A stretch of DNA of 64,000 nucleotides from Cylindrospermum stagnale PCC 7417 (GCF_000317535.1 NC_019757.1:4119501-4183500); one strand, 5' to 3'. Counted from the first letter of the stretch, positions 25,864-35,480 are shown. Made by a program: numbers and translations. The notes: generated by a model from the sequence alone, not told the origin.

Positions 25864-26835
25864 CTAGCGTTTACTGTAAGTACTCATTGGTTCCTTAATG
25901 AAACGGATATAGAGATGCTTAAAGGTAGACTTAATCACGCGGGGCATGGCAAAATCGATGGGCATTAACTTATCTGGTAGCTGCCAATCTTCTATTTGTA
26001 GTAAGTCGGGAGATAAGTTAGGAAACTCAATATCAGCCAGTTCTGGACAAATGCCTAATCTTTGGGAAGCGGCAACGGTAGGAACTTGTGCAGGAGGGAC
26101 TTGGAGGATTTCTAGCATGGCCCGATCTAGGGCAAATACATCTGATGCTGCTGCCAAAACCCCTAATTGACGGGGTTCACCGCCACTAGGACCATTGCCT
26201 TCATGACCAATAATGCCATCTAAAATGGTTAAATTTGGGTTAATTGTTCGGGCAGTTTCTACTAACATTTCGGCAAATCGGTTGGCGTCTTTCCCTGCTT
26301 CCATGTGCCACCAAGCTTTCATTTTGCCAGGGACGCAACCAAAGAGGTTTTTTACGCCCAAAGTTAATGTCAGTTGCATATGAGATTTAACTTTGGGGAG
26401 GTTAATCACTACATCTGCTTCTATCGCTTCTTTGCACAGCAGCAGGTGATTAAAATTGTCGCTGACAGTTTGGTAACGCTGGCCATGAAACTCGACAATT
26501 GGCAGATTGAGTTCTTCTAAAAGGGGTAGATAGCCATTGGCTGTTGCTACTCCTTTAGCGCTACCAAAAGCGGGACTATCGCCTAAAAATGGTTTACCGC
26601 CAACCTCAATTACCATCTGAGCAATTGCATAAACCAGTTCGGGGCGGGTGGTACACTCTTTAGTGGGACGGGAACTTGTGAGCAGATTAGGTTTGAGTAA
26701 GACGCGATCGCCTTTTTTCACAAAAGCCCCAATTCCCCCCAAAGGTTCTAGCAGCGTTTCTAAAGATTCCCGCAAAGCCTCTCGTTCGTAGGATGTAGCC
26801 CGGATAAGACTGACAGATGGTTTTTGAGTCTGCAT
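25864..26835 (-). CDS. DUF362 domain protein
   Basis: A 323-aa DUF362-family protein. Recognisable segments are DRVLLKPNLLTSSRP near residue 44, ADVVINLPKVKSHMQLTLT near residue 140 and LGVKNLFGCVPGKMKAWWHM. It has no CxxCxxCxxxC ferredoxin motif, which some DUF362 proteins carry at the C-terminus, so it is the short type. No signal peptide is seen. The biochemical activity of the family is not established to my knowledge. It is 75 nt downstream of the aspartate ammonia-lyase gene on the same strand, and both appear to share the terminator at 25685-25714. Confidence 0.8.
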   Translation of the reverse strand: MQTQKPSVSLIRATSYEREALRESLETLLEPLGGIGAFVKKGDRVLLKPNLLTSSRPTKECTTRPELVYAIAQMVIEVGGKPFLGDSPAFGSAKGVATANGYLPLLEELNLPIVEFHGQRYQTVSDNFNHLLLCKEAIEADVVINLPKVKSHMQLTLTLGVKNLFGCVPGKMKAWWHMEAGKDANRFAEMLVETARTINPNLTILDGIIGHEGNGPSGGEPRQLGVLAAASDVFALDRAMLEILQVPPAQVPTVAASQRLGICPELADIEFPNLSPDLLQIEDWQLPDKLMPIDFAMPRVIKSTFKHLYIRFIKEPMSTYSKR

Positions 26836-26910
26836 GGATTTTAAGTGGCGATCAGAGTGAAAATAGAGTCAAGGACAATTGCTGCTTTTTGCGATTTTCT
26901 TACTTTGTTT

Positions 26911-28341
26911 TTAGTCAACTTTGTCCGATTCTGACATGAGAGGCAAAATCCCGCTCATTTGTTCTAAATTTAACACTGTTGCTAATTCTGCTGCATCCAT
27001 TAGCCCGCGTTCTAGAACAATCTGCCGCAGAGATTTACCTGTTTCTAAAGATTCTTTAGCCACAGCCGCAGCATTGAGATAACCAATGTGGGGATTGAGG
27101 GCGGTAACTAAAGCTAAACTACCTTCTGCATAAGCTAAACAGCGTTCTCGGTTGGCGGTAATTCCGAGTATGCAGCGTTCGGTGAGGGCGGCGATCGTAT
27201 TACCGAGAATTTCGATACTGTGAATTAGGTTATAGGCAATCAGCGGCATCATTACATTCAATTCTAATTGTCCAGCTTGGGCAGCAAGGGCGATCGCATT
27301 ATCGTATCCCATCACCTGAAAACACACCATTGATGTCATTTCTGCCATCACCGGGTTATATTTCCCTGGCATAATTGAGGAACCGGGTTGCACCGGGGGC
27401 AATTGAATTTCTTTAAAACCAGTTTTTGGCCCCGAATCCATCAGCCGCAAGTCGTGAGATATTTTGACTAAATCCTGGGCTAAGTTCCGCAAAGCCCCGG
27501 AAACATTGACAAAAGGTGCCATACTTTGCATGGCCGCCATCAGGTGGGGCGCAGGTTCTAGGGGCGTTTCCAGCAATTGGGAGAGAATTTCCACCACACG
27601 GGCACGATATAGAGGATGGGTATTCATTCCTGTTCCCGCTGCACTTCCGCCCAAACCCAACACCATCAAGTCTCCAGAAGCAGTGTAAATGCGGTTTTGG
27701 TGTTCTGTGAGAATTTGCGCCCAAGCCTGAAAATTATCGCCCAAACGCACTGGTACAGCGTCTTGGAGGTGAGTTCTGCCAGATTTGACGATATCTTGGA
27801 ATTCGATCGCTTTTGTTTCTAAGGATGCGATCGCCTTTTCTAAAGCTGGGTGTAATGTATGAGCAAGGGCCAATAAGCCACCGATGCGAATTGCTGTCGG
27901 AATCACATCATTAGTAGACTGCCCATAGTTAACATGATCATTAGGGCTAACCCGCTTGTAATTCCCCTTTTCCTCACCGAGAATTTCCAGCGCCCGATTT
28001 GCCAGAACTTCGTTAACATTCATGTGGTGAGAAGTTCCCGCACCAGCTTGATAAACATCCACAACAAATTGATCACGCAACTTCCCAGAAAGTATTTCTT
28101 CAGTTGCTTTGACAATCGCCACACTGATATCTTGGGGAATACAACCTAATTCACCGTTAACGATGGCGGTGGCTTTTTTGATAATCAAACAAGCATCTAC
28201 GTAAGTGGGCAAAGGCTTGAGTCCACTAATGGGGAAGTTTTCCATCGCCCGCAAAGTTTGAATTCCGTAATAAGCGCTACCAGGAATTTGGCGATCGCCC
28301 ATCGAATCCCGTTCAATGCGAAAATCAGAATTATCAGTCAT
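26911..28341 (-). CDS. aspA: aspartate ammonia-lyase
   Basis: A 476-aa member of the fumarase/aspartase superfamily that converts L-aspartate to fumarate and ammonium. The signature GSSIMPGKYNPVMAEM contains the SS loop with the catalytic Ser. YYGIQTLRAMENFPISG near the N-terminus is the aspartase rather than the fumarase form; SGRTHLQDAVPV supplies the substrate-binding Thr and His. Fumarase C is the alternative because GRTH occurs in both. It heads a two-gene minus-strand unit with the DUF362 protein. The position in nitrogen metabolism would be anaplerotic or aspartate catabolism. Confidence 0.85.
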   Translation of the reverse strand: MTDNSDFRIERDSMGDRQIPGSAYYGIQTLRAMENFPISGLKPLPTYVDACLIIKKATAIVNGELGCIPQDISVAIVKATEEILSGKLRDQFVVDVYQAGAGTSHHMNVNEVLANRALEILGEEKGNYKRVSPNDHVNYGQSTNDVIPTAIRIGGLLALAHTLHPALEKAIASLETKAIEFQDIVKSGRTHLQDAVPVRLGDNFQAWAQILTEHQNRIYTASGDLMVLGLGGSAAGTGMNTHPLYRARVVEILSQLLETPLEPAPHLMAAMQSMAPFVNVSGALRNLAQDLVKISHDLRLMDSGPKTGFKEIQLPPVQPGSSIMPGKYNPVMAEMTSMVCFQVMGYDNAIALAAQAGQLELNVMMPLIAYNLIHSIEILGNTIAALTERCILGITANRERCLAYAEGSLALVTALNPHIGYLNAAAVAKESLETGKSLRQIVLERGLMDAAELATVLNLEQMSGILPLMSESDKVD

Positions 28342-28438
28342 AGTCTAGTTTGGATAATCTCAAAATACAGATCATCCCATGCAAGTACACTAAAAGCCTA
28401 ATCTAGAAATTTTTATATTATATTTCCCAAATACGTAG

Positions 28439-28458
28439 GGTGCGTTCCCTAACGCACC
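28439..28458. repeat. GGTGCGTT palindrome
   Basis: A perfect 8-bp inverted repeat GGTGCGTT-CCCT-AACGCACC in the gap upstream of aspA. It resembles a widespread cyanobacterial dispersed repeat (GTAGGGTGCGTTA type). No coding function. Confidence 0.7.
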
Positions 28459-28609
28459 TTCAACCCCAAAATCTAGGGGTAAACCGCAATCCTAAACCCT
28501 AGAATATTCTGGTTAATTAAGCCATAGCAAACTCTCTAAAACCTCATTTACTGGGATAATGGAAACCCAAAATAATCTCATTTTAAGGTATTTCGGCTGA
28601 TAGTAAATT

Positions 28610-28993
28610 TTAAATTAATAATTCATTTGCTTCTTGCAAAACTTGAGCAATATCAGGTTTTTCAGATGAAATAACTTCATCCTGCAAGTGTTTATGATGG
28701 GGAAAATTGGGCAGATCAGGAAAGTGAGGTGTGCTATCATAGCGAAAGATTAGGTGATTATGTGCATTCTGAAAATAGTAACGGTAATCGAGAAATTCTA
28801 ATTGATTATCTGCGACTATGATAGCTTCATTGATTTCTAGTAAATGTGTCTGATTAAAACGCAATCGAATTCTTAAATTAGCTCGGTTTGGAGTCAAATT
28901 TTCTTCTTCATATCGTTCAACATAAACATCACTGTACAGAAGAACTGCCTGCTCAAGTTGATTGAGGTAATCAGATAAAATATTAGGCAGCAT
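28610..28993 (-). CDS. TumE-like (DUF6516) toxin
   Basis: A 127-aa protein resembling the TumE/DUF6516 toxin family found in cyanobacterial toxin-antitoxin pairs: NLRIRLRFNQTHLLEINEAI, LEFLDYRYYFQNAHNHLIFR and a C-terminal DEVISSEKPDIAQVL. It overlaps the upstream small gene by 11 nt, the usual arrangement of a translationally coupled TA pair with the antitoxin first. No signal peptide. The family name is from memory, so the toxin role is a moderately confident inference. Confidence 0.6.
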   Translation of the reverse strand: MLPNILSDYLNQLEQAVLLYSDVYVERYEEENLTPNRANLRIRLRFNQTHLLEINEAIIVADNQLEFLDYRYYFQNAHNHLIFRYDSTPHFPDLPNFPHHKHLQDEVISSEKPDIAQVLQEANELLI

Positions 28994-29213
28994 AATTCAA
29001 TCTTTGCTCTAATTCCTGACGCAACTCAAGGTAGTGACGGTAATCGTTTGCCCATTCTATAAATAGGGAATCATCTGATAATATGCCTTGATTATATTGA
29101 TAGAAAAATTCTTCAGAATCCATTTTTTGCTGATTTTCATACACACTCAGTCGCTTGGTAACAGCAACTAAGGCATCTAATGGTGATGTATATTGAATTG
29201 TTTGTTTACGCAT
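28983..29213 (-). CDS. TumA-like antitoxin partner
   Basis: A 76-aa, acidic, helix-rich protein (YTSPLDALVAVTKRLSVYEN, then DSEEFFYQYNQGILSDD) that precedes and overlaps the TumE-like gene. Size, order and overlap fit a type II antitoxin. It lacks an obvious ribbon-helix-helix or HTH DNA-binding motif, so operator binding cannot be claimed. Confidence 0.55.
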   Translation of the reverse strand: MRKQTIQYTSPLDALVAVTKRLSVYENQQKMDSEEFFYQYNQGILSDDSLFIEWANDYRHYLELRQELEQRLNYAA

Positions 29214-29595
29214 TAGTTCTTTTCAATCAGTATCTCAAAAATTGGATTAATTCTTATATTAACATAAGCTCAAAATCTAAAAAATACCGGATATTTGCTA
29301 AACCCCTACAAACCAACACCCACACAATAAACCAGTATTGCTAGATAAAATATCGGTGATTTTGTAACGTTCTCTCAGAATAGTACTAATTTGTAAAGTT
29401 TTATTCATAAAATGCCATACATTTACGAGGCATTTAAAATAAATTATACAATGTAATAGTACGTTGTTTTGCCTTTGGGTCTAAGGAAATACCAAAAAAT
29501 AAATTATCCAGTAATCATAGATTTGTAGGGACAAAGTAATGCTGTGTCCCTACTTTAGGGTACATTGGAAGTTGAACACTGGGAGGTAAAATATT
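29214..29595. other. intergenic region with dispersed repeat
   Basis: This spacer between the TA pair and the Uma2 gene is AT-rich and includes the 70-nt dispersed repeat at 29483-29552. The sequence GGGAGGTAAAATATT just before 29596 supplies a ribosome-binding site for the Uma2 gene. I see no gene here. Confidence 0.6.
29483..29552. repeat. 70-nt dispersed repeat, copy A
   Basis: Nearly identical to 43401-43471: both start near GGRAATACCAAAAAATAAAT and end with a palindrome of the form GTAGGGACA ... TGTCCCTA. It looks like a small non-autonomous repeat carrying a hairpin, inserted in two intergenic regions 14 kb apart. Confidence 0.85.
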
Positions 29596-30159
29596 ATGGT
29601 TACAACACCAACTCGTAATTTAACTTTAGAAGAATTTTTAAAACTACCAGAAACCAAACCAGCAAGTGAATATATCAACGGAGAAATAATTCAAAAACCT
29701 ATGCCACAAGGTAAACATAGTAGACTTCAAGGTGAATCCGTTACCAATATTAATAGTGTAGTCAAACCTCAAAAAATCGCCCTCGCTTTACCAGAATTAC
29801 GCTGTACATTTGGTGGACGTTCAATTGTTCCAGATGTTGCAGTATTTACATGGCAGAGAATCCCTGTAGATGAAAAAGGCAATATTGCCAATGTCTTTAA
29901 TACCTATCCAGACTGGACTATTGAAATACTTTCTCCTGAACAAAGTACAACTAAACCCACCAAAAATATTTTACATTGTTTAAATCACGGTACTAGCTTA
30001 GGTTGGTTAATTGACCCCGAAGAATATAATGTTTTAGTTTATCCAAGTCACCAGCAACCGATTTTTTTAGAAAATGCCGAAGATATATTGCCAGTCCCCG
30101 AATTTGTTAGTGATTTACATTTGACTTTAGGACAATTATTTGATTGGTTGAAGTTGTAG
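29596..30159 (+). CDS. Uma2-family (DUF820) PD-(D/E)XK nuclease-like protein
   Basis: A 187-aa Uma2 protein, a family greatly expanded in cyanobacteria and related to restriction-type nucleases. MVTTPTRNLTLEEFLKLPET is the usual N-terminus; the putative active site includes SIVPDVAVFTWQR (Asp) and PDWTIEILSPEQST (Glu in IEILSP), followed by LGWLIDPEEYNVLVY. Role in the cell is unknown; some are thought to be mobile-element or defence associated. It has a good Shine-Dalgarno sequence (GGGAGG). Confidence 0.85.
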   Translation: MVTTPTRNLTLEEFLKLPETKPASEYINGEIIQKPMPQGKHSRLQGESVTNINSVVKPQKIALALPELRCTFGGRSIVPDVAVFTWQRIPVDEKGNIANVFNTYPDWTIEILSPEQSTTKPTKNILHCLNHGTSLGWLIDPEEYNVLVYPSHQQPIFLENAEDILPVPEFVSDLHLTLGQLFDWLKL

Positions 30160-30269
30160 AGTTTATTAAGAAATAATGGCGAAATCAATAAATCAGCCCT
30201 TTTAGTGTTTTTATCTTAAATTAAAGAGTCTAAATCCCCGTTTTAAACTGTCTTGAATTTTATATTTTT

Positions 30270-30806
30270 ATGAACATACCCAATTGGATTACATTTTCTC
30301 GACTTTTGGGGATACCATTTTTACTTTATGGTTTATACAATCCCACACCCCAAGCTAGATGGATATGTTTGACAATATTTTTAATTGCGGCGTTGACTGA
30401 TTGGTTAGATGGTTATTTAGCGAGAAAACTTAACCAAATTACTGATTTAGGTAAATTTCTTGATCCTTTAGTAGATAAATTATTGGTACTTGCACCTTTA
30501 TTGGTTTTGGTGGAATTAGGAAAAGTGCCAGCTTGGGGAGTATTTTTAATTTTAGGGCGAGAATTAGCGATCGCAGGTTGGCGGGTAAACAAAACCACGA
30601 TCACCGGGGCGAATATTTGGGGTAAACTCAAAACGGTCAGTCAAATCATCGCGATCGCGCTTTTGATGGCACCCTTATCAGAATTATGGCAAATTCCCAC
30701 CCTAATTGCCTTTTGGCTATCTGTCGCTTTGACGTTAATCTCTGGAGGAATTTATCTGTTACCAGAAAAACCTAGCCTAGAAACTCAGACGCAGGTAATC
30801 CGCTAA
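30270..30806 (+). CDS. pgsA: CDP-diacylglycerol-glycerol-3-phosphate phosphatidyltransferase
   Basis: A 178-aa integral membrane enzyme that makes phosphatidylglycerolphosphate, the precursor of phosphatidylglycerol of thylakoids. It carries the full CDP-alcohol phosphotransferase motif DG-x2-AR-x8-G-x3-D-x3-D, beginning at DWLDGYLARKLN near residue 47. Several hydrophobic helices surround it. The 3' end overlaps the convergent SMP-30 gene by 35 nt. Confidence 0.92.
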   Translation: MNIPNWITFSRLLGIPFLLYGLYNPTPQARWICLTIFLIAALTDWLDGYLARKLNQITDLGKFLDPLVDKLLVLAPLLVLVELGKVPAWGVFLILGRELAIAGWRVNKTTITGANIWGKLKTVSQIIAIALLMAPLSELWQIPTLIAFWLSVALTLISGGIYLLPEKPSLETQTQVIR

Positions 30807-31659
30807 TATCAGTCTGGACAGCAAACAAATCACCAGCATAGAAGTTTTTTTCTATCTCATCTTCACTCAGCCCAACTGAAGCGGTGGTGATGTAAAGTGT
30901 TTGCAAATCTTCACCACCGAAGGTGCAGCTGGTGGTTATCTTTACGGGTATTTGTATCCGCGATATCTCTTCACCTTTGGGGTTAAAGCAAATTACACAG
31001 CCTCCATCCCACATTGCTGACCAGATATTTCCTTGAATATCTACGGTTAACCCGTCGGGATAAAAGGACTCACCAGCTAAATTAACAAAAATTTGGCGAT
31101 CGCTAATCCTACCTGTGGCTGAGTCAAAGTTGTAAGCATATATCTTTTTCTCAGGAGAATCCGTCAGGTAAAATCTCCTTTGATCGGGACTCCACCCCAG
31201 ACCATTGGAGACAGTCAGCCCCGTTTCCATTTTATGTAATGAATGATCAGGATCATAGCGATAAAGGCTAGCCTGACCTTTTTGAGAAGACGAAGACATC
31301 GAACCAATCCAGAAGCGTCCTTGAGGATCACATTTACCATCGTTAAAACGGTTATTGGGTAAATCCGTCTCAATATCTACAATGGGAGTAACTACACCTG
31401 TTTGAGTGTTGAGGAATGCCAAGCGGTGGCGCAGTGCCATAATTAATCTATTAACACCAGCTTTAGCGATCGCACCAACCACATCTCCCACATCAAAAAA
31501 CGAGTCTTTCCCAGTCTCCGGGTTGAACTGATGCACCCGATGATTATCAATATCGACCCAGTAAAGTAGCTTTTGGGTTGAATCCCAAACAGGACCTTCG
31601 CCCAAGCTAGCGTGTGCCTTCAGCACGTTTTGGTGTGGGTATTGCAAAACTTGGCTCAT
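30772..31659 (-). CDS. SMP-30/gluconolactonase-like lactonase
   Basis: A 295-aa six-bladed beta-propeller of the SMP-30/LRE family. Visible metal or active-site segments include ASLGEGPVWDSTQKLLYWVD (Glu ligand), NRFNDGKCDPQGRFWIGSM (Asn), SNGLGWSPDQRRFYLTD (Asn) and FYPDGLTVDIQGNIW (Asp). It hydrolyses sugar lactones or related esters in the cytosol; the substrate is not predictable. ATG at 31659 is chosen; a TTG adjoins it. Convergent overlap with pgsA. Confidence 0.88.
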   Translation of the reverse strand: MSQVLQYPHQNVLKAHASLGEGPVWDSTQKLLYWVDIDNHRVHQFNPETGKDSFFDVGDVVGAIAKAGVNRLIMALRHRLAFLNTQTGVVTPIVDIETDLPNNRFNDGKCDPQGRFWIGSMSSSSQKGQASLYRYDPDHSLHKMETGLTVSNGLGWSPDQRRFYLTDSPEKKIYAYNFDSATGRISDRQIFVNLAGESFYPDGLTVDIQGNIWSAMWDGGCVICFNPKGEEISRIQIPVKITTSCTFGGEDLQTLYITTASVGLSEDEIEKNFYAGDLFAVQTDISGLPASEFLG

Positions 31660-31850
31660 CAAACAACACCATTTATAAAGAATAATTTATCTGTCTTTTA
31701 TTAAGACAAACAACTTATATTAAATAATCAAGGCACAATCAATCGCATCTTTCCCAAGTACGAGGAAAAAATCTTCCTTTTAACTGTTGAAATCTTAGCG
31801 GCGAAATTGCGCGAATTGGGGATCAATCCAGATAAAATATCAGCCTCAAA

Positions 31851-31877
31851 TTCCCGACTTCTCTAAGAAGTCGGGAA
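31851..31877. terminator. palindrome downstream of the epimerase gene
   Basis: A 12-bp perfect stem TTCCCGACTTCT-CTA-AGAAGTCGGGAA just past the stop of the minus-strand epimerase gene, a shortened variant of the palindrome at 17551-17585. It probably acts as transcript end; the T run is weak. Confidence 0.6.
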
Positions 31878-31882
31878 AATTG

Positions 31883-32821
31883 TTACACAGCGTTTAAAAT
31901 TTCTTCATCTAAAGAGAAATCCACTTCAGCTTTGTCTCGCCCAGATGCCAAATAATCATTTTCAAGTGAATCATTCAGCCCAGAAATTAAATCATACTCA
32001 GGTTGCCAGTTTAATTCTATTTGCGCTTTATTTACTGACGCAAAGAAATGCTGTACCCGCATAGGAAAAGCTTTGCGTTTGCCAAAATCAAACTTTTTCG
32101 GGTCGTAGTGGACAATTTTCACAGCATCAGGTGATTTACCAGCAGCGACAGCACAAGCACGGGCTAAACCATCAAACGTCACAAAGCGATCGCCTGAAAT
32201 ATTATAAATTTGTCCAATTGCCTTTTTGTTGCCCACCACCTGAGTCATGGCCTTAGCTAAATCTTTGACATGACCGAGCTGGGTGATGTGCATCCCATTA
32301 CCGGGAATAGCCAAAGGGCGATCGCGCACAATTCTATCAAAAAACCAGCTTTCCAACTCATTATAGTTCCGGGGGCCATAAATGTAGGTCGGACGAATAG
32401 AAGTAAAAGGCAATCCCTGTTGCGTCAGGTAAGCTTCCGTTTCATGCTTACCCTTGTGACGACTCTGAGGATCAACTGTATCGCCTTCTACATGGGGCAA
32501 TTGGTCAGATTTAAGATACACCCCCGCCGAACTCATATACACAAAATGTTGTACACGTCCTTGAAAAATTTCTGCCAGCGGTTGAGTATCAGTAAGTTCC
32601 CGTCCGTTATTGTCAAAAATGACATCAAACGTTTCTTGTGCTAACTTGGCTTTTAGCACGGTGGCATCAGTGCGATCGCCTATAATTTGTCCTACTCCCT
32701 GTAAGGAAGGTGCTGGACGATTACCACGATTGAACAGTACCACCTCATGTCCAGCTTCCACCAGTTGTTGAGTCAGGTAGACACCAATGAACCGAGTGCC
32801 ACCAATAATCAAAATTCGCAT
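31883..32821 (-). CDS. CSP41-like atypical NAD-dependent epimerase/dehydratase
   Basis: A 312-aa extended-SDR protein with the N-terminal nucleotide-binding motif GGTRFIGVYLTQQLVEAG. Sequence around RHKGKHETEAYL replaces the catalytic YxxxK, as in the plastid CSP41 RNA-binding family that descends from cyanobacterial proteins. It is therefore more likely an RNA-binding or regulatory homologue than a sugar epimerase. RPTYIYGPRNYNELESWFFD is characteristic of that group. Confidence 0.75.
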   Translation of the reverse strand: MRILIIGGTRFIGVYLTQQLVEAGHEVVLFNRGNRPAPSLQGVGQIIGDRTDATVLKAKLAQETFDVIFDNNGRELTDTQPLAEIFQGRVQHFVYMSSAGVYLKSDQLPHVEGDTVDPQSRHKGKHETEAYLTQQGLPFTSIRPTYIYGPRNYNELESWFFDRIVRDRPLAIPGNGMHITQLGHVKDLAKAMTQVVGNKKAIGQIYNISGDRFVTFDGLARACAVAAGKSPDAVKIVHYDPKKFDFGKRKAFPMRVQHFFASVNKAQIELNWQPEYDLISGLNDSLENDYLASGRDKAEVDFSLDEEILNAV

Positions 32822-33091
32822 AAGTTCCCAATTCCTATGTCAGTTGAAGTCAAGGGATAGAGCACAGGAAACAGGAAACAGGGAAAAGCCTTCCCAGTGC
32901 CCATTACCTATTAGCCATTACCTATTACCCAATCTGAGATTATCAGGTTGCAGCATCGCTGATGGAACCTCTTTTAGTAGGATTACGTCTTCGGGTTAAT
33001 CTGGGGTGCAACCCATTCATTCATCACTTTGGGAAACTTTTCAGTTAACCATCAAACCTACCCAAGTATTTGCCACCCATTAAAGTTAGCT

Positions 33092-34243
33092 GTGCCCTTG
33101 AAATATGCTCTGGTTCATGAGTGGCTGACACCTAAAGCCACGGGTGGTTCAGAACTCGTAGTCCGGGAAATTTTGAATCACATTGATGCTGATTTATACG
33201 CCCTCATCGATTTTGAATCCAGCAATCCTGAAAGTTATTTATATCAGCGTCAGATTGGCACGACTTTTCTCCAGCACTTGCCATTAGCCCGCAAAGGTGT
33301 CCAAAAATATCTGCCTTTGTTGCCGTTAGCGATTGAACAACTGGATTTACGGGAATATGACGTAATTTTGTCTTCATCCCACGTTGTGGCTAAAGGAGTC
33401 CTAACCACTCCCAATCAGCTACATATTTGCTACTGCCACACCCCTATGCGCTATGCCTGGGACTTAACCTTCGATTATCTACGCCAAAGCAAGCTGGGGA
33501 GTGGTTTAGCTGGGTGGGTGACAAGGTACTTACTGCATCAGTTGCGTCAATGGGATGTATTGAGTGCAAATCGCGTTGATTACTTTATTGCCAACTCACA
33601 GCATACAGCTCGGCGGATTTGGCGTTGCTATCGGCGAGAAGCAACAGTCATTTACCCACCAGTTAATCTGGAGGGATTGCCCTTTTTTAGCCAAAAAGAG
33701 GATTTTTACCTGACAGTTTCCCGGTTAGTGAGTTACAAGCAAGTATCCTTAATTGTCAAAGCTTTTAACCGACTACAACGACCTTTGGTAGTCATTGGTA
33801 CAGGACCAGAAATGAACAAGATTCGCTCCATGGCAAATGCTAATATCCAAATACTGGGATGGCTTCCCGATGATGTGGTAAAAAAATATATGGCCAGTGC
33901 CAAGGCATTTGTCTATGCGGCTTGTGAAGATTTTGGCATTGCCTTAGTGGAGGCACAAGCTTGTGGAACTCCAGTTATTGCCTACGGTGCAGGAGGTGCT
34001 CTAGAAACGGTGCGAGATATTCGCGTCTGCGCGGATACAGGGACAGGAATATTTTTTAGGGTGCAAACAGAGGCAGCTTTAGTGGAGGCAGTAGAAAAGT
34101 TTGAAGTGTATCAGGACTTTTTCAATCCTGAGTATACGCGAGAACACGCCACCCAGTTTTCTGGGCAAGTCTTTGCAGAGCGTTACTTCGATTTTTTAAA
34201 TAAATGCCAAGAAAAAAGACCTTTCTGGAAAGCATGGGCTTGA
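33092..34243 (+). CDS. glycosyltransferase family 4
   Basis: A GT-B glycosyltransferase of about 383 aa. YALVHEWLTPKATGGSELVV is the N-terminal acceptor domain with the Gly-rich loop, and VVIGTGPEMNKIRSM and ACEDFGIALVEAQACGTPVI form the C-terminal donor site with the E-x7-E motif. It adds a sugar to a lipid-linked exopolysaccharide intermediate at the inner face of the membrane. No ATG fits the family start; GTG at 33092 (VPLKYALVHEWL) is chosen, TTG at 33098 or 33029 being alternatives. First gene of the exopolysaccharide cluster. Confidence 0.85.
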   Translation: MPLKYALVHEWLTPKATGGSELVVREILNHIDADLYALIDFESSNPESYLYQRQIGTTFLQHLPLARKGVQKYLPLLPLAIEQLDLREYDVILSSSHVVAKGVLTTPNQLHICYCHTPMRYAWDLTFDYLRQSKLGSGLAGWVTRYLLHQLRQWDVLSANRVDYFIANSQHTARRIWRCYRREATVIYPPVNLEGLPFFSQKEDFYLTVSRLVSYKQVSLIVKAFNRLQRPLVVIGTGPEMNKIRSMANANIQILGWLPDDVVKKYMASAKAFVYAACEDFGIALVEAQACGTPVIAYGAGGALETVRDIRVCADTGTGIFFRVQTEAALVEAVEKFEVYQDFFNPEYTREHATQFSGQVFAERYFDFLNKCQEKRPFWKAWA

Positions 34244-34343
34244 TTTTTGGATGAGTTTTCTAGGCTTTTGGAAATTTCCCCCCAGAAGCACTGCCTTTTG
34301 GCTTTAAGATTGGGACTATGTGTGGTGTGGATTCTTAAGGAGT

Positions 34344-35078
34344 ATGATGACTGCCCAGAGCTCACTCCTCTCCGGCAAGCGATCGCGTACTTTCTTAAAA
34401 CGTGGTCAAAAAACAAAGACACCGAAGGTAAAACCCAAAGGTTTGTCTTTACAGGGTTTAAACGGAGAGTTTGCCAAGCGACTGTTTGATATTGTATTTT
34501 CGCTATCGGTCTTGATGTTGTTTTTCCCCGTCTACTTAATCTTGGCCTTGCTGATTGCTTTCAGCTCAGAAGGTCCGATTTTTTATGTCCAAGAACGGGT
34601 TGGTAAAAACTATAAACGCTTTAATTGTATTAAATTCCGCACAATGGTGAGCAACGCAGACGAAATTCTCGTGCAAATGATGGAAACATCCCTGGAAATG
34701 CGGCAAGAATTTGAGACCAGTTTTAAGCTCAAGCAAGACCCCCGAATTACCAAAATTGGTCGATTCTTACGAATTACCAGTTTGGATGAATTCCCCCAGT
34801 TCTGGAACGTTTTAAAAGGGGATATGAGTGTCGTCGGTCCGCGACCCTTAGTAACGGAGGAATTACCAAAATACGGTTGTCACATCGATCAGATTTTAAC
34901 AATCCGTCCCGGAATCACCGGTTTGTGGCAAGTGTCAGGGCGTAATGATATTCCGTACCCCCGGCGAGTCCAAATAGACCTACATTATGTCAAATTTAGG
35001 AACTTTTGGCTCGATTTATGGATCATGTTGAAAACAATTGACGTGGTTATTATACCCAAAAACAACGGGGCGTACTGA
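34344..35078 (+). CDS. exopolysaccharide sugar-phosphate transferase (polyprenyl-P initiating)
   Basis: About 244 aa with the bacterial sugar transferase domain of WbaP/RfbP/CpsE proteins: a single membrane segment (LFDIVFSLSVLMLFFPVYLI) and then the conserved FYVQERVGKN, CIKFRTMVSNAD, TKIGRFLRITSLDEFPQFWN and SVVGPRPLVTEE motifs. It transfers a hexose-1-phosphate from UDP-sugar to undecaprenyl phosphate, the first step of repeat-unit synthesis. It lacks the N-terminal four-helix region, so it is the short form. AAGGAG lies directly before two consecutive ATGs (34344, 34347); the second has the better spacing. Confidence 0.88.
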   Translation: MMTAQSSLLSGKRSRTFLKRGQKTKTPKVKPKGLSLQGLNGEFAKRLFDIVFSLSVLMLFFPVYLILALLIAFSSEGPIFYVQERVGKNYKRFNCIKFRTMVSNADEILVQMMETSLEMRQEFETSFKLKQDPRITKIGRFLRITSLDEFPQFWNVLKGDMSVVGPRPLVTEELPKYGCHIDQILTIRPGITGLWQVSGRNDIPYPRRVQIDLHYVKFRNFWLDLWIMLKTIDVVIIPKNNGAY

Positions 35079-35480
35079 GAAGCTACTCAAGGTTGATTCT
35101 GTGGGGCAACTCATGCCCCCGGATACCAATTATTGTATGGAGACTGAATAGGGGCAGCAAACACGCCACCTCAGTGCCCTGATATTGAAATTTTTCTTCT
35201 AGCAAAAAAGATAAATTTTATTCAGCCTTTACAATACCCAAAAATAGATAAATTTTTAGCAAAGATTAATATTTTTATACATAAAGCCTTAATATGTACT
35301 ATTTTCTCTAATTAGACCTTACTTGTTAAATTACATTTCCTTAAGTATACTTATTTACAGCATATTTCTATTAACAACTAATACCCTTAGGGTTTCCATT
35401 AGGCAATTGAGTAATTAACTGTTAATTTATATCAGATTGCCTGTAACTTTTTAACCACCGTTAACAAGGGATAATTTAGC
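35079..35480. other. intergenic, AT-rich promoter region of gmd
   Basis: A spacer of 402 nt of strongly AT-rich DNA ahead of gmd. It probably contains the gmd promoter, but no regulator box or terminator stands out. Confidence 0.5.
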
